A stretch of 7,146 nt of DNA from Actinomycetota bacterium (GCA_003242515.1 QGUS01000080.1:1-7146); one strand, 5' to 3'; shown: positions 1 through 6,240, counted from the first letter of the stretch. A program made the numbers and translations. The notes: generated by a model not told the origin, from the sequence alone.

Positions 1-188
1 CCCCGATTACCGTCCTTCGCCTCCTTGTCACCAACTTCCACCTGCCCGGCTCGACCCTGCTGGTCCTCGTCGCCGCGTTCATGGGGGACCGCTGGCGGGA
101 GGCGTACGAGACCGCCCTGGAGCGGGGGTACCGGTTCCTCTCGTTCGGGGACGCGATGCTGGCCGGGAGGAAGGAGCCTCAGCCTTGA
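1..188 (+). CDS. queA: QueA, S-adenosylmethionine:tRNA ribosyltransferase-isomerase, C-terminal fragment
   Basis: Only the last 61 complete codons are present; the reading frame enters at base 3 and ends with TGA at 186-188. QueA transfers and isomerises the ribosyl part of S-adenosylmethionine onto preQ1 already inserted at position 34 of tRNA, giving epoxyqueuosine. The fragment carries the family's C-terminal signature: a TNFHLPGSTLL segment followed by a hydrophobic stretch and FMG, an AY pair, and the closing YRFLSFGDAMLA. These match the end of E. coli QueA closely from memory. The protein ends about seven residues after GDAML, a normal place for the family. It overlaps tgt, the gene for the preceding enzymatic step, by four bases (TTGA), so the two are surely co-transcribed and probably translationally coupled. 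The catalytic N-terminal part lies outside the window and cannot be judged. Confidence 0.95.
   Translation, partial: PITVLRLLVTNFHLPGSTLLVLVAAFMGDRWREAYETALERGYRFLSFGDAMLAGRKEPQP
171..176 (+). promoter_or_regulatory. Ribosome binding site supporting the TTG start of tgt
   Basis: AAGGAG lies eight bases upstream of the TTG at 185, inside the last codons of queA. The strong purine-rich site at ideal spacing is the main reason to accept a rare TTG start for tgt. No ATG or GTG lies at a comparable distance in this frame. Confidence 0.75.
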
Positions 189-1321
189 ACTCGACGAACC
201 CGCCCGTCACCTGGGAGCAGATCGCCGCCGACGGCGCCGCCCGCACCGGATGGCTGAACACGCCGCACGGACGCTTCCGCACCCCGATGTTCATGCCCGT
301 CGGCACCCGGGCGACCGTGAAGACCGTCGACTGCGAGGACCTCGAGGCGATCGGCGCCGGGGTGATCCTCGCCAACACCTACCACCTCATGCTCCGGCCG
401 GGATCGGAGCTGATCCGGGACATGGGCGGCATCCACGGGTTCATGGGGTGGGAACGGGGGGTCCTCACCGACTCCGGCGGCTTCCAGATCTTCTCCCTGG
501 ACCCCAGGATCGACGAGGAGGGGGCGAGGTTCCGGTCCGTCTACGACGGCCGCTTCGTGACCATGACCCCCGAGGACTCGATCCGGATCCAGCAGGAGAT
601 CGGCGCCGACATCGCCATGGCGCTCGACGTCTGCGTCGGCCTGCCCTCCCCGCGCGAGGTCGTGGAGCGGGAGATGCGCCGCACCCTCCGCTGGGCGGAG
701 CGGTGCCTGGCTGCCCACGACCGGTCCGATCAAGCCCTGTTCGGGATCGTCCAGGGCGGCGCCGACCCGGAGCTGCGGGCCGAGAGCGCCGAGGAGACCG
801 CCGCCATGGGTTTCCCCGGGTTCGGCATCGGCGGGCTGGCGGTGGGGGAGTCGGCCGAGGAGCGCAACGCCGCCCTCGAGGTCGTCTCCCGGCATCTGCC
901 CGCCGGCAAGCCCCGTTACGTCATGGGGCTCGGCGACCCGGAGGGCCTGCTCGACGCCATCGCCCGGGGCGCCGACATGTTCGACTGCGTCATCCCCACC
1001 CGGCTCGCACGCCACGGCCGGGTCCTCACCGCGGACGGCGACTACAACCTGAAGCGGGCCGAGTTCGCCGCCGACGGCTGTCCCCTCGAGGAGGGGTGTG
1101 GCTGCCCGACCTGCTCCCGCTACTCACGGTCGTACCTGCGCCACCTGCTGGGCGTGAAGGAGATGACCGGGTACCGCCTCGTGACCATCCACAACATCTG
1201 GTACCTGGTCCGGCTCATGGAGTCCGCCCGGGCAGCGATCGAGCAGGGCCGGTTCGAGGCCTTCGCCGCCGAGGCCAGGGCGCGGCGGGCGGTGTCGCAG
1301 CAATCGTCCCCGAGCGCCTAA
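185..1321 (+). CDS. tgt: Queuine/preQ1 tRNA-guanine transglycosylase
   Basis: This 378-residue protein exchanges guanine-34 of GUN-anticodon tRNAs (Asn, Asp, His, Tyr) for preQ1, the step before QueA. Length is typical of bacterial Tgt. Visible active-site elements, matched to the Zymomonas mobilis enzyme from memory: the general acid/base Asp in DSGGFQ (D96), the substrate-binding Asp and Cys (D148, C150), Q190 in GIVQGG, the GGLAVGE loop (216-222) and the nucleophile D267 in FDCVIPTR. The structural zinc site is complete: C305, C307 and C310 (CxCxxC) plus H336 in TIHNIWY. A small oddity is the sequence DVCVGLP at 148-154, where many bacterial enzymes have DEC followed by P; the Glu that contacts the base-binding loop is Val here. 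TTG at 185 is chosen because of the AAGGAG site and the 4-base overlap with queA. The catalytic set looks intact, so the enzyme should be active. Confidence 0.97.
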   Translation: MNSTNPPVTWEQIAADGAARTGWLNTPHGRFRTPMFMPVGTRATVKTVDCEDLEAIGAGVILANTYHLMLRPGSELIRDMGGIHGFMGWERGVLTDSGGFQIFSLDPRIDEEGARFRSVYDGRFVTMTPEDSIRIQQEIGADIAMALDVCVGLPSPREVVEREMRRTLRWAERCLAAHDRSDQALFGIVQGGADPELRAESAEETAAMGFPGFGIGGLAVGESAEERNAALEVVSRHLPAGKPRYVMGLGDPEGLLDAIARGADMFDCVIPTRLARHGRVLTADGDYNLKRAEFAADGCPLEEGCGCPTCSRYSRSYLRHLLGVKEMTGYRLVTIHNIWYLVRLMESARAAIEQGRFEAFAAEARARRAVSQQSSPSA

Positions 1322-1341
1322 CCTCGGGCGGTCATCTCAAC

Positions 1342-1346
1342 GGAGG
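1342..1346 (+). promoter_or_regulatory. Ribosome binding site of yajC
   Basis: GGAGG sits four bases before the GTG at 1351. The 29-base gap after tgt is otherwise unremarkable. The site selects this GTG over upstream in-frame codons, which would run through tgt in the wrong frame. Confidence 0.75.
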
Positions 1347-1350
1347 AAAC

Positions 1351-1653
1351 GTGAACCTTTTCGTGCTGGCACAGGAGCAACCGGCCGCGAGCCCCTACTC
1401 GTCGCTGATCTTCCTCGTCGTGATGGGCGCCATCTTCTGGCTGCTCATCGTCCGCCCGCAGCGCAAACGGATGAGGGAGCAGCAGGAGCTGGTGTCCTCG
1501 CTCCAGGTGGGGCAGCAGGTCCGCACCATCGGCGGCATCGTCGGGAGGATCGTCTCCATGGACGACGAGAGCGTCGTCCTGGAGGTGGAGCAGGGCCGGA
1601 TCCGCGTGATCCGCCGGGCCATCGGCTCGCGGGTCGGGTCCGACCAGGCCTGA
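1351..1653 (+). CDS. yajC: YajC-type preprotein translocase accessory subunit
   Basis: This protein has 100 residues from the GTG start, the normal size for YajC. A short N-terminal segment is followed by one membrane helix (about residues 18-34, LIFLVVMGAIFWLLIV), then the family signature RPQRKRMREQQ (35-45). A small soluble domain follows with the conserved LQVGQQVRTIGGIVGRIV stretch (51-68), and then a beta-rich tail. YajC is a single-pass inner-membrane protein that associates with the SecDF part of the Sec translocon; its precise contribution is modest and poorly defined. Its position right after tgt is the usual one in many bacteria. The oddity is downstream: secD and secF, which normally follow yajC, are absent and apt comes next. 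The same frame stays open upstream through tgt, but that sequence is arginine- and proline-rich out-of-frame translation and not part of this gene. Confidence 0.95.
   Translation: MNLFVLAQEQPAASPYSSLIFLVVMGAIFWLLIVRPQRKRMREQQELVSSLQVGQQVRTIGGIVGRIVSMDDESVVLEVEQGRIRVIRRAIGSRVGSDQA
1632..1645. repeat. Near-perfect palindrome at the apt promoter
   Basis: GGTCGG and CCGACC form an exact inverted repeat separated by two bases. It lies inside the last codons of yajC, ending 15 bases before the proposed -10 element of apt, so it covers the place where a -35 box would sit. It could be an operator or a small hairpin. In DNA this rich in GC a six-base inverted repeat can also arise by chance. Confidence 0.3.
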
Positions 1654-1660
1654 ATCGCCG

Positions 1661-1666
1661 TAGACT
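1661..1666 (+). promoter_or_regulatory. Candidate -10 element of a leaderless apt promoter
   Basis: TAGACT fits the actinobacterial -10 consensus TANNNT. It stands six bases before the GTG of apt, so transcription would begin at or very near the G of the start codon. No convincing ribosome binding site lies between yajC and apt, as expected for a leaderless mRNA. A weak -35 match (CCGACC, 1640-1645, three of six to TTGACA, 15-base spacer) is the best available. The site is AT-rich relative to its surroundings. Assignment is by pattern only. Confidence 0.5.
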
Positions 1667-1672
1667 CGGATC

Positions 1673-2191
1673 GTGGAAGACCTGCGGTCCCTCATCAGGG
1701 ACATCCCTGATTTCCCGCAGCCCGGGGTGGTGTTCAAGGACATCACGCCGGTGCTTGCCGACAAGGAAGCGTTCGCGCGCCTGGTCAAGGCCATGGCCGA
1801 CCCGTTCCGCGACGCGGGGGTGAACCACGTTGCGGGCATCGAGGCACGGGGATTCACCCTGGCCGCCCCGGTGGCTCTCGAGCTGGGAGCCGGCTTTGTG
1901 CCGGTCCGCAAGCCGGGAAAGCTCCCGTACCGGACCATCCGTCAGGAGTACGCGCTCGAGTACGGCACCGACTCCCTCGAGGTGCACGTCGATGCGATCA
2001 CGCCCGGTGACAGGGTGCTCCTCGTCGACGACGTGATCGCGACCGGCGGCACCGCCCAAGCCGCGATCAAGCTGCTGCAGGGCATCGGCGCCGAGGTGGT
2101 GGGCTTCTCCGTGTTCATCGAGCTGGTCTTCCTCCAGGGGAACGAGATGCTCGACGGAGTGCCCCTCCATGCCCTCGTCAAGTACGACTGA
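1673..2191 (+). CDS. apt: Adenine phosphoribosyltransferase
   Basis: Apt converts adenine and phosphoribosyl pyrophosphate to AMP and pyrophosphate in the cytoplasm (purine salvage). The 172-residue length is standard. Diagnostic segments are the N-terminal IPDFPQPGVVFKDITPVL (residues 11-28), IEARGF (56-61), the base-binding RKPGKLP (79-85) and the PRPP-binding loop VLLVDDVIATGGTA (115-128) with its paired aspartates D119 and D120. The C-terminus ALVKYD is also typical. GTG at 1673 is chosen because IPDFP then begins at residue 11, as in homologues, and no other start codon lies nearby. There is no ribosome binding site; a -10-like TAGACT just upstream suggests a leaderless transcript. The 3' end overlaps the start of rel by 23 bases. 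Apt beside rel is a conserved pairing in Gram-positive bacteria and links purine nucleotide supply with (p)ppGpp synthesis. Confidence 0.97.
   Translation: MEDLRSLIRDIPDFPQPGVVFKDITPVLADKEAFARLVKAMADPFRDAGVNHVAGIEARGFTLAAPVALELGAGFVPVRKPGKLPYRTIRQEYALEYGTDSLEVHVDAITPGDRVLLVDDVIATGGTAQAAIKLLQGIGAEVVGFSVFIELVFLQGNEMLDGVPLHALVKYD
2155..2159 (+). promoter_or_regulatory. Ribosome binding site of rel inside apt
   Basis: CGGAG lies nine bases before the ATG at 2169, within the last apt codons. It supports this ATG, which makes a 23-base overlap with apt, over the downstream in-frame GTG at 2217, which would shorten the N-terminus by 16 residues. Confidence 0.5.
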
Positions 2192-4337
2192 GATCCCGCC
2201 GGCGATAGCCCGGCTGGTGGAGTCCTTCCTGGAGCGGCACCCCGACGGGGACGTCGCCACCATCGTCCGCGCCTACGAGGTGGCGAAGCGGGCCCACCGC
2301 GGCCAGGTGCGGAAGACGGGCGACCCCTACATCACCCACCCGATCGCCGTGGCCGAGATGCTGGCCGACTACGGCCTGGACGGGGCCACGCTGGCCGCGG
2401 CCCTGATGCACGACACCGTCGAGGACACCGACGTCACCCTGGAGCAGATCCAGGCCGAGTTCGGCGAGGAGATCGCCCGCCTCATCGACGGCGTCACCAA
2501 GCTGGACCGGGTCCGGTTCACCAGCCGGGAGCAGGCCCAGGCGGCCACGATCCGCAAGATGGTCGTGGCGATGGCCCAGGACGTCCGCGTCCTGCTGATC
2601 AAGCTCTGCGACCGGCTCCACAACCTCCGGACCGTCGACGCACTCCGGGAGGAGAAGCAGCAGCGGGTCGCCCGGGAGACGCTCGACGTCTACGCCCCGC
2701 TGGCCCACCGGCTCGGCGTTCAGGAGATCAAGCACGAGTTCGAGGACCGCTGTTTCGCCATCCTCTACCCGGGCCCCAACGCCGAGATCACGGCCCGGCT
2801 CGCCGAGGCCGCTCCCGAGCGCGAGGCGTTCCTCGAGAAGATGATGGGGGAGATCAAGGCCCTGCTCGAGGAGGCGGGGATCGAGGCCACGGTCACCGGA
2901 CGGCCGAAGCACCAGTACTCGATCTACCGCAAGATGATGGAGCAGAACCGGCCGTTCGAGGACATCCACGATCTCATCGGCATCCGCATCATCACCAAGA
3001 CCACCCGCGACTGCTACGCCGCCCTCGGCCTCATCCACAGCCAGTGGGTCCCGGTGACCGGGCGCTTCAAGGACTTCATCGCGATGCCCAAGGTCAACCT
3101 GTACCAGTCGCTCCACACCACGGTGATCGGGCCCGACGGCAAGCCCCTCGAGGTGCAGATCCGCACCGAGGAGATGCACCAGCGGGCGGAGCGAGGCATC
3201 GCCGCCCACTGGCGGTACAAGGAGGGCGACGTCGGGGCCGTCCCCAGGATCCCGAGCATCGAGGTCGAGGCCCTCGACGAGGACCCCGAGGAGTTCCTGG
3301 CGAACCTGAAGCTGGACCTCTACCAAGACGAGGTCTTCGTCCTCACTCCGGGCGGGGACGTCAAGGAGCTGCCGCGGGGCTCCACCTGCGTCGACTTCGC
3401 CTACAGCGTCCACACGGAGGTGGGCCACCGGTGCGTGGGCGCCCGCGTCAACGGACGGCTCGTGCCCCTGTCGACCCGGCTCGAGTCGGGTGACATCGTC
3501 GAGGTCATCACCTCCAAGTCGCCCGACGCCGGCCCGAGCCGGGACTGGCTCAACTTCGTCCGAACCTCCAAGGCCCGCTCCAAGATCAAGCAGTGGTTCC
3601 AGAAGGAGCGGCGCGACCAGGCGGTCTCCGAGGGCCGGGAGGCGCTGCACGCCCTGTTCAAGCGGGAGGCGCCGGAGCTGTCCGCCCACGAGCGAGACGA
3701 GATCCTCGCCGAGCTGGCCACCGAGCTCGGGTACAAGGACACCGAGGCGATGGTGGCGGCCGTGGGGGAGGGGAACCTGTCCCTCGACGGCGTCCAGGTC
3801 CGGCTCCAGCGCCGTCTCATGCCCGACGCCGGGGACGATCTGTTCCGCCCGACCCGCCGGCGCCGCGACCGGGAGGGGATGCGCGTCGTGGTCGAGGGGC
3901 AGGACGACATGCTGGTCTCGCTGGCCCGCTGCTGCTCTCCCGTGCCCGGCGACCCGATCGTCGGCTATGTCACCGTCGGCCGGGGCGTGTCGGTCCACCG
4001 GGCCGACTGCACCAACGTGGCCTCCCTCTCCGGCCGGAAGGAGCGGTCGATCGAGGTCAGCTGGCCCGCCGACGCCATGTCCGCCTTCGTCGTGTGGATC
4101 CAGGTCGAAGCCCTGGACCGCACCAGGCTGCTGCGTGACGTCACCCAGGTGATCTCCGACGCCGGCGCCAACATCACCGCCTCGTCCACGGCCACCAACG
4201 CCGACCGGGTGGCCGTGCTCAAGTACGAGGTCGAGCTCTCCGACCCGAGCCAGCTCGGCAGGCTGCTCGCCGACATCCGCGGCGTGGACGGTGTGTACGC
4301 CGCCTTCCGGCTGCCCAACGACCCCGCCTCCGCATGA
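2169..4337 (+). CDS. rel: Bifunctional (p)ppGpp synthetase/hydrolase, long RelA/SpoT homologue
   Basis: This 722-residue protein has the full long-RSH domain order. It makes and degrades the alarmone (p)ppGpp in response to uncharged tRNA on the ribosome. The N-terminal HD hydrolase domain (about 25-200) keeps the metal ligands H57, H81, D82 and D148 and the following E85/D86 pair. The synthetase domain (about 235-350) has GRPKHQYSIYRKM (244-256), D268, YQSLH (312-316) and the catalytic Glu E328 in EVQIRT. The RFKD motif at 299-302 is the RXKD form found in bifunctional enzymes; synthetase-only RelA has an acidic ExDD form. The TGS domain lies at about 387-449. A Cys/His zinc-finger region follows with C588, C589, H610 and C614, and an ACT domain closes the protein at about 638-715. 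All catalytic residues are present in both halves, so one enzyme probably does both jobs. It overlaps apt by 23 bases and the next gene by four (ATGA). Confidence 0.97.
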   Translation: MPSSSTTEIPPAIARLVESFLERHPDGDVATIVRAYEVAKRAHRGQVRKTGDPYITHPIAVAEMLADYGLDGATLAAALMHDTVEDTDVTLEQIQAEFGEEIARLIDGVTKLDRVRFTSREQAQAATIRKMVVAMAQDVRVLLIKLCDRLHNLRTVDALREEKQQRVARETLDVYAPLAHRLGVQEIKHEFEDRCFAILYPGPNAEITARLAEAAPEREAFLEKMMGEIKALLEEAGIEATVTGRPKHQYSIYRKMMEQNRPFEDIHDLIGIRIITKTTRDCYAALGLIHSQWVPVTGRFKDFIAMPKVNLYQSLHTTVIGPDGKPLEVQIRTEEMHQRAERGIAAHWRYKEGDVGAVPRIPSIEVEALDEDPEEFLANLKLDLYQDEVFVLTPGGDVKELPRGSTCVDFAYSVHTEVGHRCVGARVNGRLVPLSTRLESGDIVEVITSKSPDAGPSRDWLNFVRTSKARSKIKQWFQKERRDQAVSEGREALHALFKREAPELSAHERDEILAELATELGYKDTEAMVAAVGEGNLSLDGVQVRLQRRLMPDAGDDLFRPTRRRRDREGMRVVVEGQDDMLVSLARCCSPVPGDPIVGYVTVGRGVSVHRADCTNVASLSGRKERSIEVSWPADAMSAFVVWIQVEALDRTRLLRDVTQVISDAGANITASSTATNADRVAVLKYEVELSDPSQLGRLLADIRGVDGVYAAFRLPNDPASA

Positions 4338-4984
4338 TCGTCCGGCAGATCCCGTCCTGGGTCACCGCCACCAACGCATGGGTGGTCGCGTCCGAGCCCG
4401 GCGGCATGGCGTTCGTCGTCGACGCCCCGCCCCAGGCCGCCGAGCCGGTCGGCGAGATCGTCGCCGGGATGGGGCTGACCGTCGGGGCGGTGCTGCTCAC
4501 CCACGGCCACGTGGACCACATGGGAGGGTCCTCCGCCACGGCGGCCCGCACCGGGGCCAGGGTCTGGGTGCACCCCGACGACGACTTCCTCACCCTCGAC
4601 CCCGCGACCCAGATCCGCCGGCTGTTCGGCTTCGACCCGCCCGGGGACTTCGCCCCGCCCGCCGATCTCGGCCGCCTCTCCCACGGCCAGACCTTCGAGC
4701 TGGCGGGCACGAGGGTCGAGGTGGTGCACACACCGGGCCACACGCCAGGGCACTGCTGCTTCCACCTGCCCGAAGAGGGCGTCCTCTTCTCCGGGGACCA
4801 GCTCTTCGCCGGGAGCATCGGCCGCACCGACCTGCCCGGAGGCTCCTACGAGGCGCTGATGGCGTCGATGCGGGAGCGGGTGATGGTCCTCGACGACGAC
4901 ACCCGGGTCTGCCCGGGGCACGGCGAGGAGACCACCATCGGCAGGGAGCGGCGGGCCAACCCGTTCCTCGTCGGGCTGCTCTGA
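4334..4984 (+). CDS. Metallo-beta-lactamase-fold hydrolase, glyoxalase-II-like (YcbL type)
   Basis: This 216-residue protein is a soluble metal-dependent hydrolase. The signature THGHVDH (56-62) gives ligands H57, H59, D61 and H62. H136 in TPGHTPGH, the bridging D155 in FSGDQLF and H196 in PGHGEE complete a two-metal site. The AGSIGRTDLPGG stretch (159-170) is typical of the hydroxyacylglutathione hydrolase branch. It ends about 20 residues after the last ligand, so it lacks the C-terminal helical substrate-binding domain of classical GloB, as in the shorter YcbL-like proteins. The true substrate is unknown: a thioester of a low-molecular-weight thiol is a reasonable guess for the family, and other esters are possible. 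The ATG overlaps the rel stop codon (ATGA) and has no ribosome binding site, so translation probably depends on rel. A gene of this family between rel and hisS is a conserved Gram-positive arrangement (for example in Mycobacterium tuberculosis and Bacillus subtilis, from memory). Confidence 0.9.
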   Translation: MIVRQIPSWVTATNAWVVASEPGGMAFVVDAPPQAAEPVGEIVAGMGLTVGAVLLTHGHVDHMGGSSATAARTGARVWVHPDDDFLTLDPATQIRRLFGFDPPGDFAPPADLGRLSHGQTFELAGTRVEVVHTPGHTPGHCCFHLPEEGVLFSGDQLFAGSIGRTDLPGGSYEALMASMRERVMVLDDDTRVCPGHGEETTIGRERRANPFLVGLL

Positions 4985-4985
4985 A

Positions 4986-5006
4986 CCCGGGACTTCACCT
5001 TCCGGG
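4986..5006 (+). terminator. Short hairpin after the MBL gene, possible weak terminator
   Basis: CCCGGGA (4986-4992) can pair with TTCCGGG (5000-5006) around a seven-base loop, giving five G-C pairs, one G-U and one A-U. It begins two bases after the MBL stop codon. No T-run follows, so it is not a classical intrinsic terminator; U-less hairpins are often proposed as terminators in actinobacteria. It may only attenuate read-through into hisS. Confidence 0.3.
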
Positions 5007-5013
5007 GCAGCGG

Positions 5014-5019
5014 TAACCT
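5014..5019 (+). promoter_or_regulatory. Candidate -10 element of a leaderless hisS promoter
   Basis: TAACCT fits TANNNT and ends nine bases before the hisS ATG at 5029. No ribosome binding site is visible in the 44-base gap, so a leaderless or nearly leaderless transcript would explain initiation. The -35 region is weak: TTCACC at 4994-4999 resembles TTGACA but the 14-base spacer is short. Together with the hairpin just upstream, it suggests hisS-aspS can be transcribed separately from apt-rel-MBL. Confidence 0.45.
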
Positions 5020-5028
5020 GCGCACTCC

Positions 5029-6240
5029 ATGAGCTTCCAACCTCCCAAGGGCACCGACGACCTGCTGCCGCCGCGCTCGCACGGGTGGCGCCGCGCCCTC
5101 AAGCTCTGGGACGAGATGACCGAGCGATACGGCTACCCGCTGGTGGCCACCCCCATCTTCGAGGCCACCGAGCTGTTCGAGCGTGGCGTCGGGGGGACGA
5201 CGGAGGTCGTCACCAAGCAGATGTACACCTTCACGGACAAGGGAGGCCGGTCCCTGACCCTCCGCCCGGAGGGGACCGCCGGCGTCGTCCGTGCGTACCT
5301 CGGCTCCGGGGCCACCGGTGCGTGGAAGGGGGCCTACTCGGGCCCGTTCTTCCGTTACGAGCGTCCGCAGAAGGGCCGCTACCGCCAGTTCTGGCAGGTG
5401 GGCGTCGAGTACCTGGCCGTGGAGTCGCCCGTCGCCGACGCCGAGGTCATCGAGCTCGGGTACCGCTACCTGCAGGCGGTCGGGGCCAGGGAGATGGAGC
5501 TGCGGCTCAACAGCATCGGCGACCCCGCCTGCCGACCCGCCTACGTGGAGCGGCTGCGCTCCTACCTGGCCGAGCACCGGGCCGTCCTCAGCGAGGACGG
5601 CCAGCGGCTCATAGAGACCAATCCGCTCCGCGTCCTCGACTCCAAGGTGGACCGCCCCAAGCTGGACGACCCGCCGATCGTCACCGAGCACCTTTGTGAC
5701 GACTGCCGGAAGCACTACGAGACCGTGAAGACCCTGCTCGACGCGGTGGGCGTCCCCTACCTGGAGGACCCATATCTGGTGCGCGGCCTCGACTACTACA
5801 CCAAGACCGCCTTCGAGTACATCGGGCTGGGCCTGGACGCCGCGCAGAACGCCCTCGGCGGGGGTGGCCGCTACGACGGCCTGGCCGAGACCATCGGCGG
5901 CCCGCGCACGCCCGGAGTGGGCTTCGCCCTGGGCATGGACCGCATCGTGATCGCCGCCGGCTGGGAGGAGGAGGCGGCGAGCCTCGACGCCTACCTGGTG
6001 TCCGAGCGCGGGCCGGAGGAGGCGCTCGCCGTGGCCTCTGAGCTCCGCGCCGCGGGGGTCAAGCTGGATTTCGACGGAGAAGGAAGGTCGGTGAAAGCAC
6101 AGTTCCGCACCGCCCGCCGCCTCGGGGTGCCGGTCGTCCTGGTGCTCAAGGAGGACGGGTCGATCGACGCGCAGACCGAGGGCGACCGGGCGTCGCTGTC
6201 GGTGTCCGAGGTGCCGGTATGGCTGGAGGGCAGGCGATGA
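5029..6240 (+). CDS. hisS: Histidyl-tRNA synthetase
   Basis: This 403-residue class II synthetase attaches histidine to tRNA-His using ATP and acts as a cytoplasmic dimer. The N-terminal PPKGTDDLLP (5-14) is the family start and supports the ATG at 5029. Motif 2 is FFRYERPQKGRYRQF (107-121) with R109 and R112. The histidine-binding signature RGLDYYT is at 252-258, GGGGRYDGL at 277-285, and motif 3 GVGFALGMDRI at 296-306 with R305. The C-terminal anticodon-binding domain (about 320-400) retains the KAQF element at 356-359, but its last part is unlike the usual G-E-x-E and T-G-E-Q pattern and the protein is slightly shorter than many bacterial HisRS (about 420). It keeps the full catalytic core, so I regard it as the functional enzyme and not a HisZ paralogue, which lacks such motifs. 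It is joined to aspS by an ATGA overlap. Confidence 0.96.
   Translation: MSFQPPKGTDDLLPPRSHGWRRALKLWDEMTERYGYPLVATPIFEATELFERGVGGTTEVVTKQMYTFTDKGGRSLTLRPEGTAGVVRAYLGSGATGAWKGAYSGPFFRYERPQKGRYRQFWQVGVEYLAVESPVADAEVIELGYRYLQAVGAREMELRLNSIGDPACRPAYVERLRSYLAEHRAVLSEDGQRLIETNPLRVLDSKVDRPKLDDPPIVTEHLCDDCRKHYETVKTLLDAVGVPYLEDPYLVRGLDYYTKTAFEYIGLGLDAAQNALGGGGRYDGLAETIGGPRTPGVGFALGMDRIVIAAGWEEEAASLDAYLVSERGPEEALAVASELRAAGVKLDFDGEGRSVKAQFRTARRLGVPVVLVLKEDGSIDAQTEGDRASLSVSEVPVWLEGRR
6225..6230 (+). promoter_or_regulatory. Ribosome binding site of aspS inside hisS
   Basis: GGAGGG lies six bases before the ATG at 6237, within the last codons of hisS. Spacing and strength are good and confirm the aspS start. 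Confidence 0.75.

Noticed and set aside
1319..1324. TAACCT overlapping the tgt stop codon as a -10 element for yajC.
   Set aside because: It fits TANNNT, but there is no -35 match at useful spacing and yajC has a normal ribosome binding site. The TAA is required as the tgt stop codon, so the match may be incidental.
25..1653. A 542-codon open frame running through tgt into yajC, suggesting a fusion protein.
   Set aside because: Everything before 1351 is arginine-, proline- and glycine-rich out-of-frame reading of tgt, and only the last 100 codons form a known protein. The GGAGG and GTG at 1342-1353 mark the real start.
2178..3998. A 606-codon open frame on the minus strand, antisense to rel.
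   Set aside because: Its composition (Leu, Val, Asp, Gly, His, Arg) is the usual product of reading GC-rich codons in reverse, no family is recognisable, and the plus-strand Rel has every expected domain. Similar minus-strand frames lie opposite tgt, yajC/apt, the MBL gene, hisS and aspS for the same reason.
4985..5028. A T-box or other riboswitch leader controlling hisS.
   Set aside because: The gap is only 44 bases, far too short for a T-box, and has no specifier or antiterminator sequence.
5029..6240. HisZ, the regulatory paralogue of HisRS.
   Set aside because: The catalytic motifs RGLDYYT, GGGGRYDGL and the motif 2 and 3 arginines are all present, and aspS follows, which is the normal hisS context.
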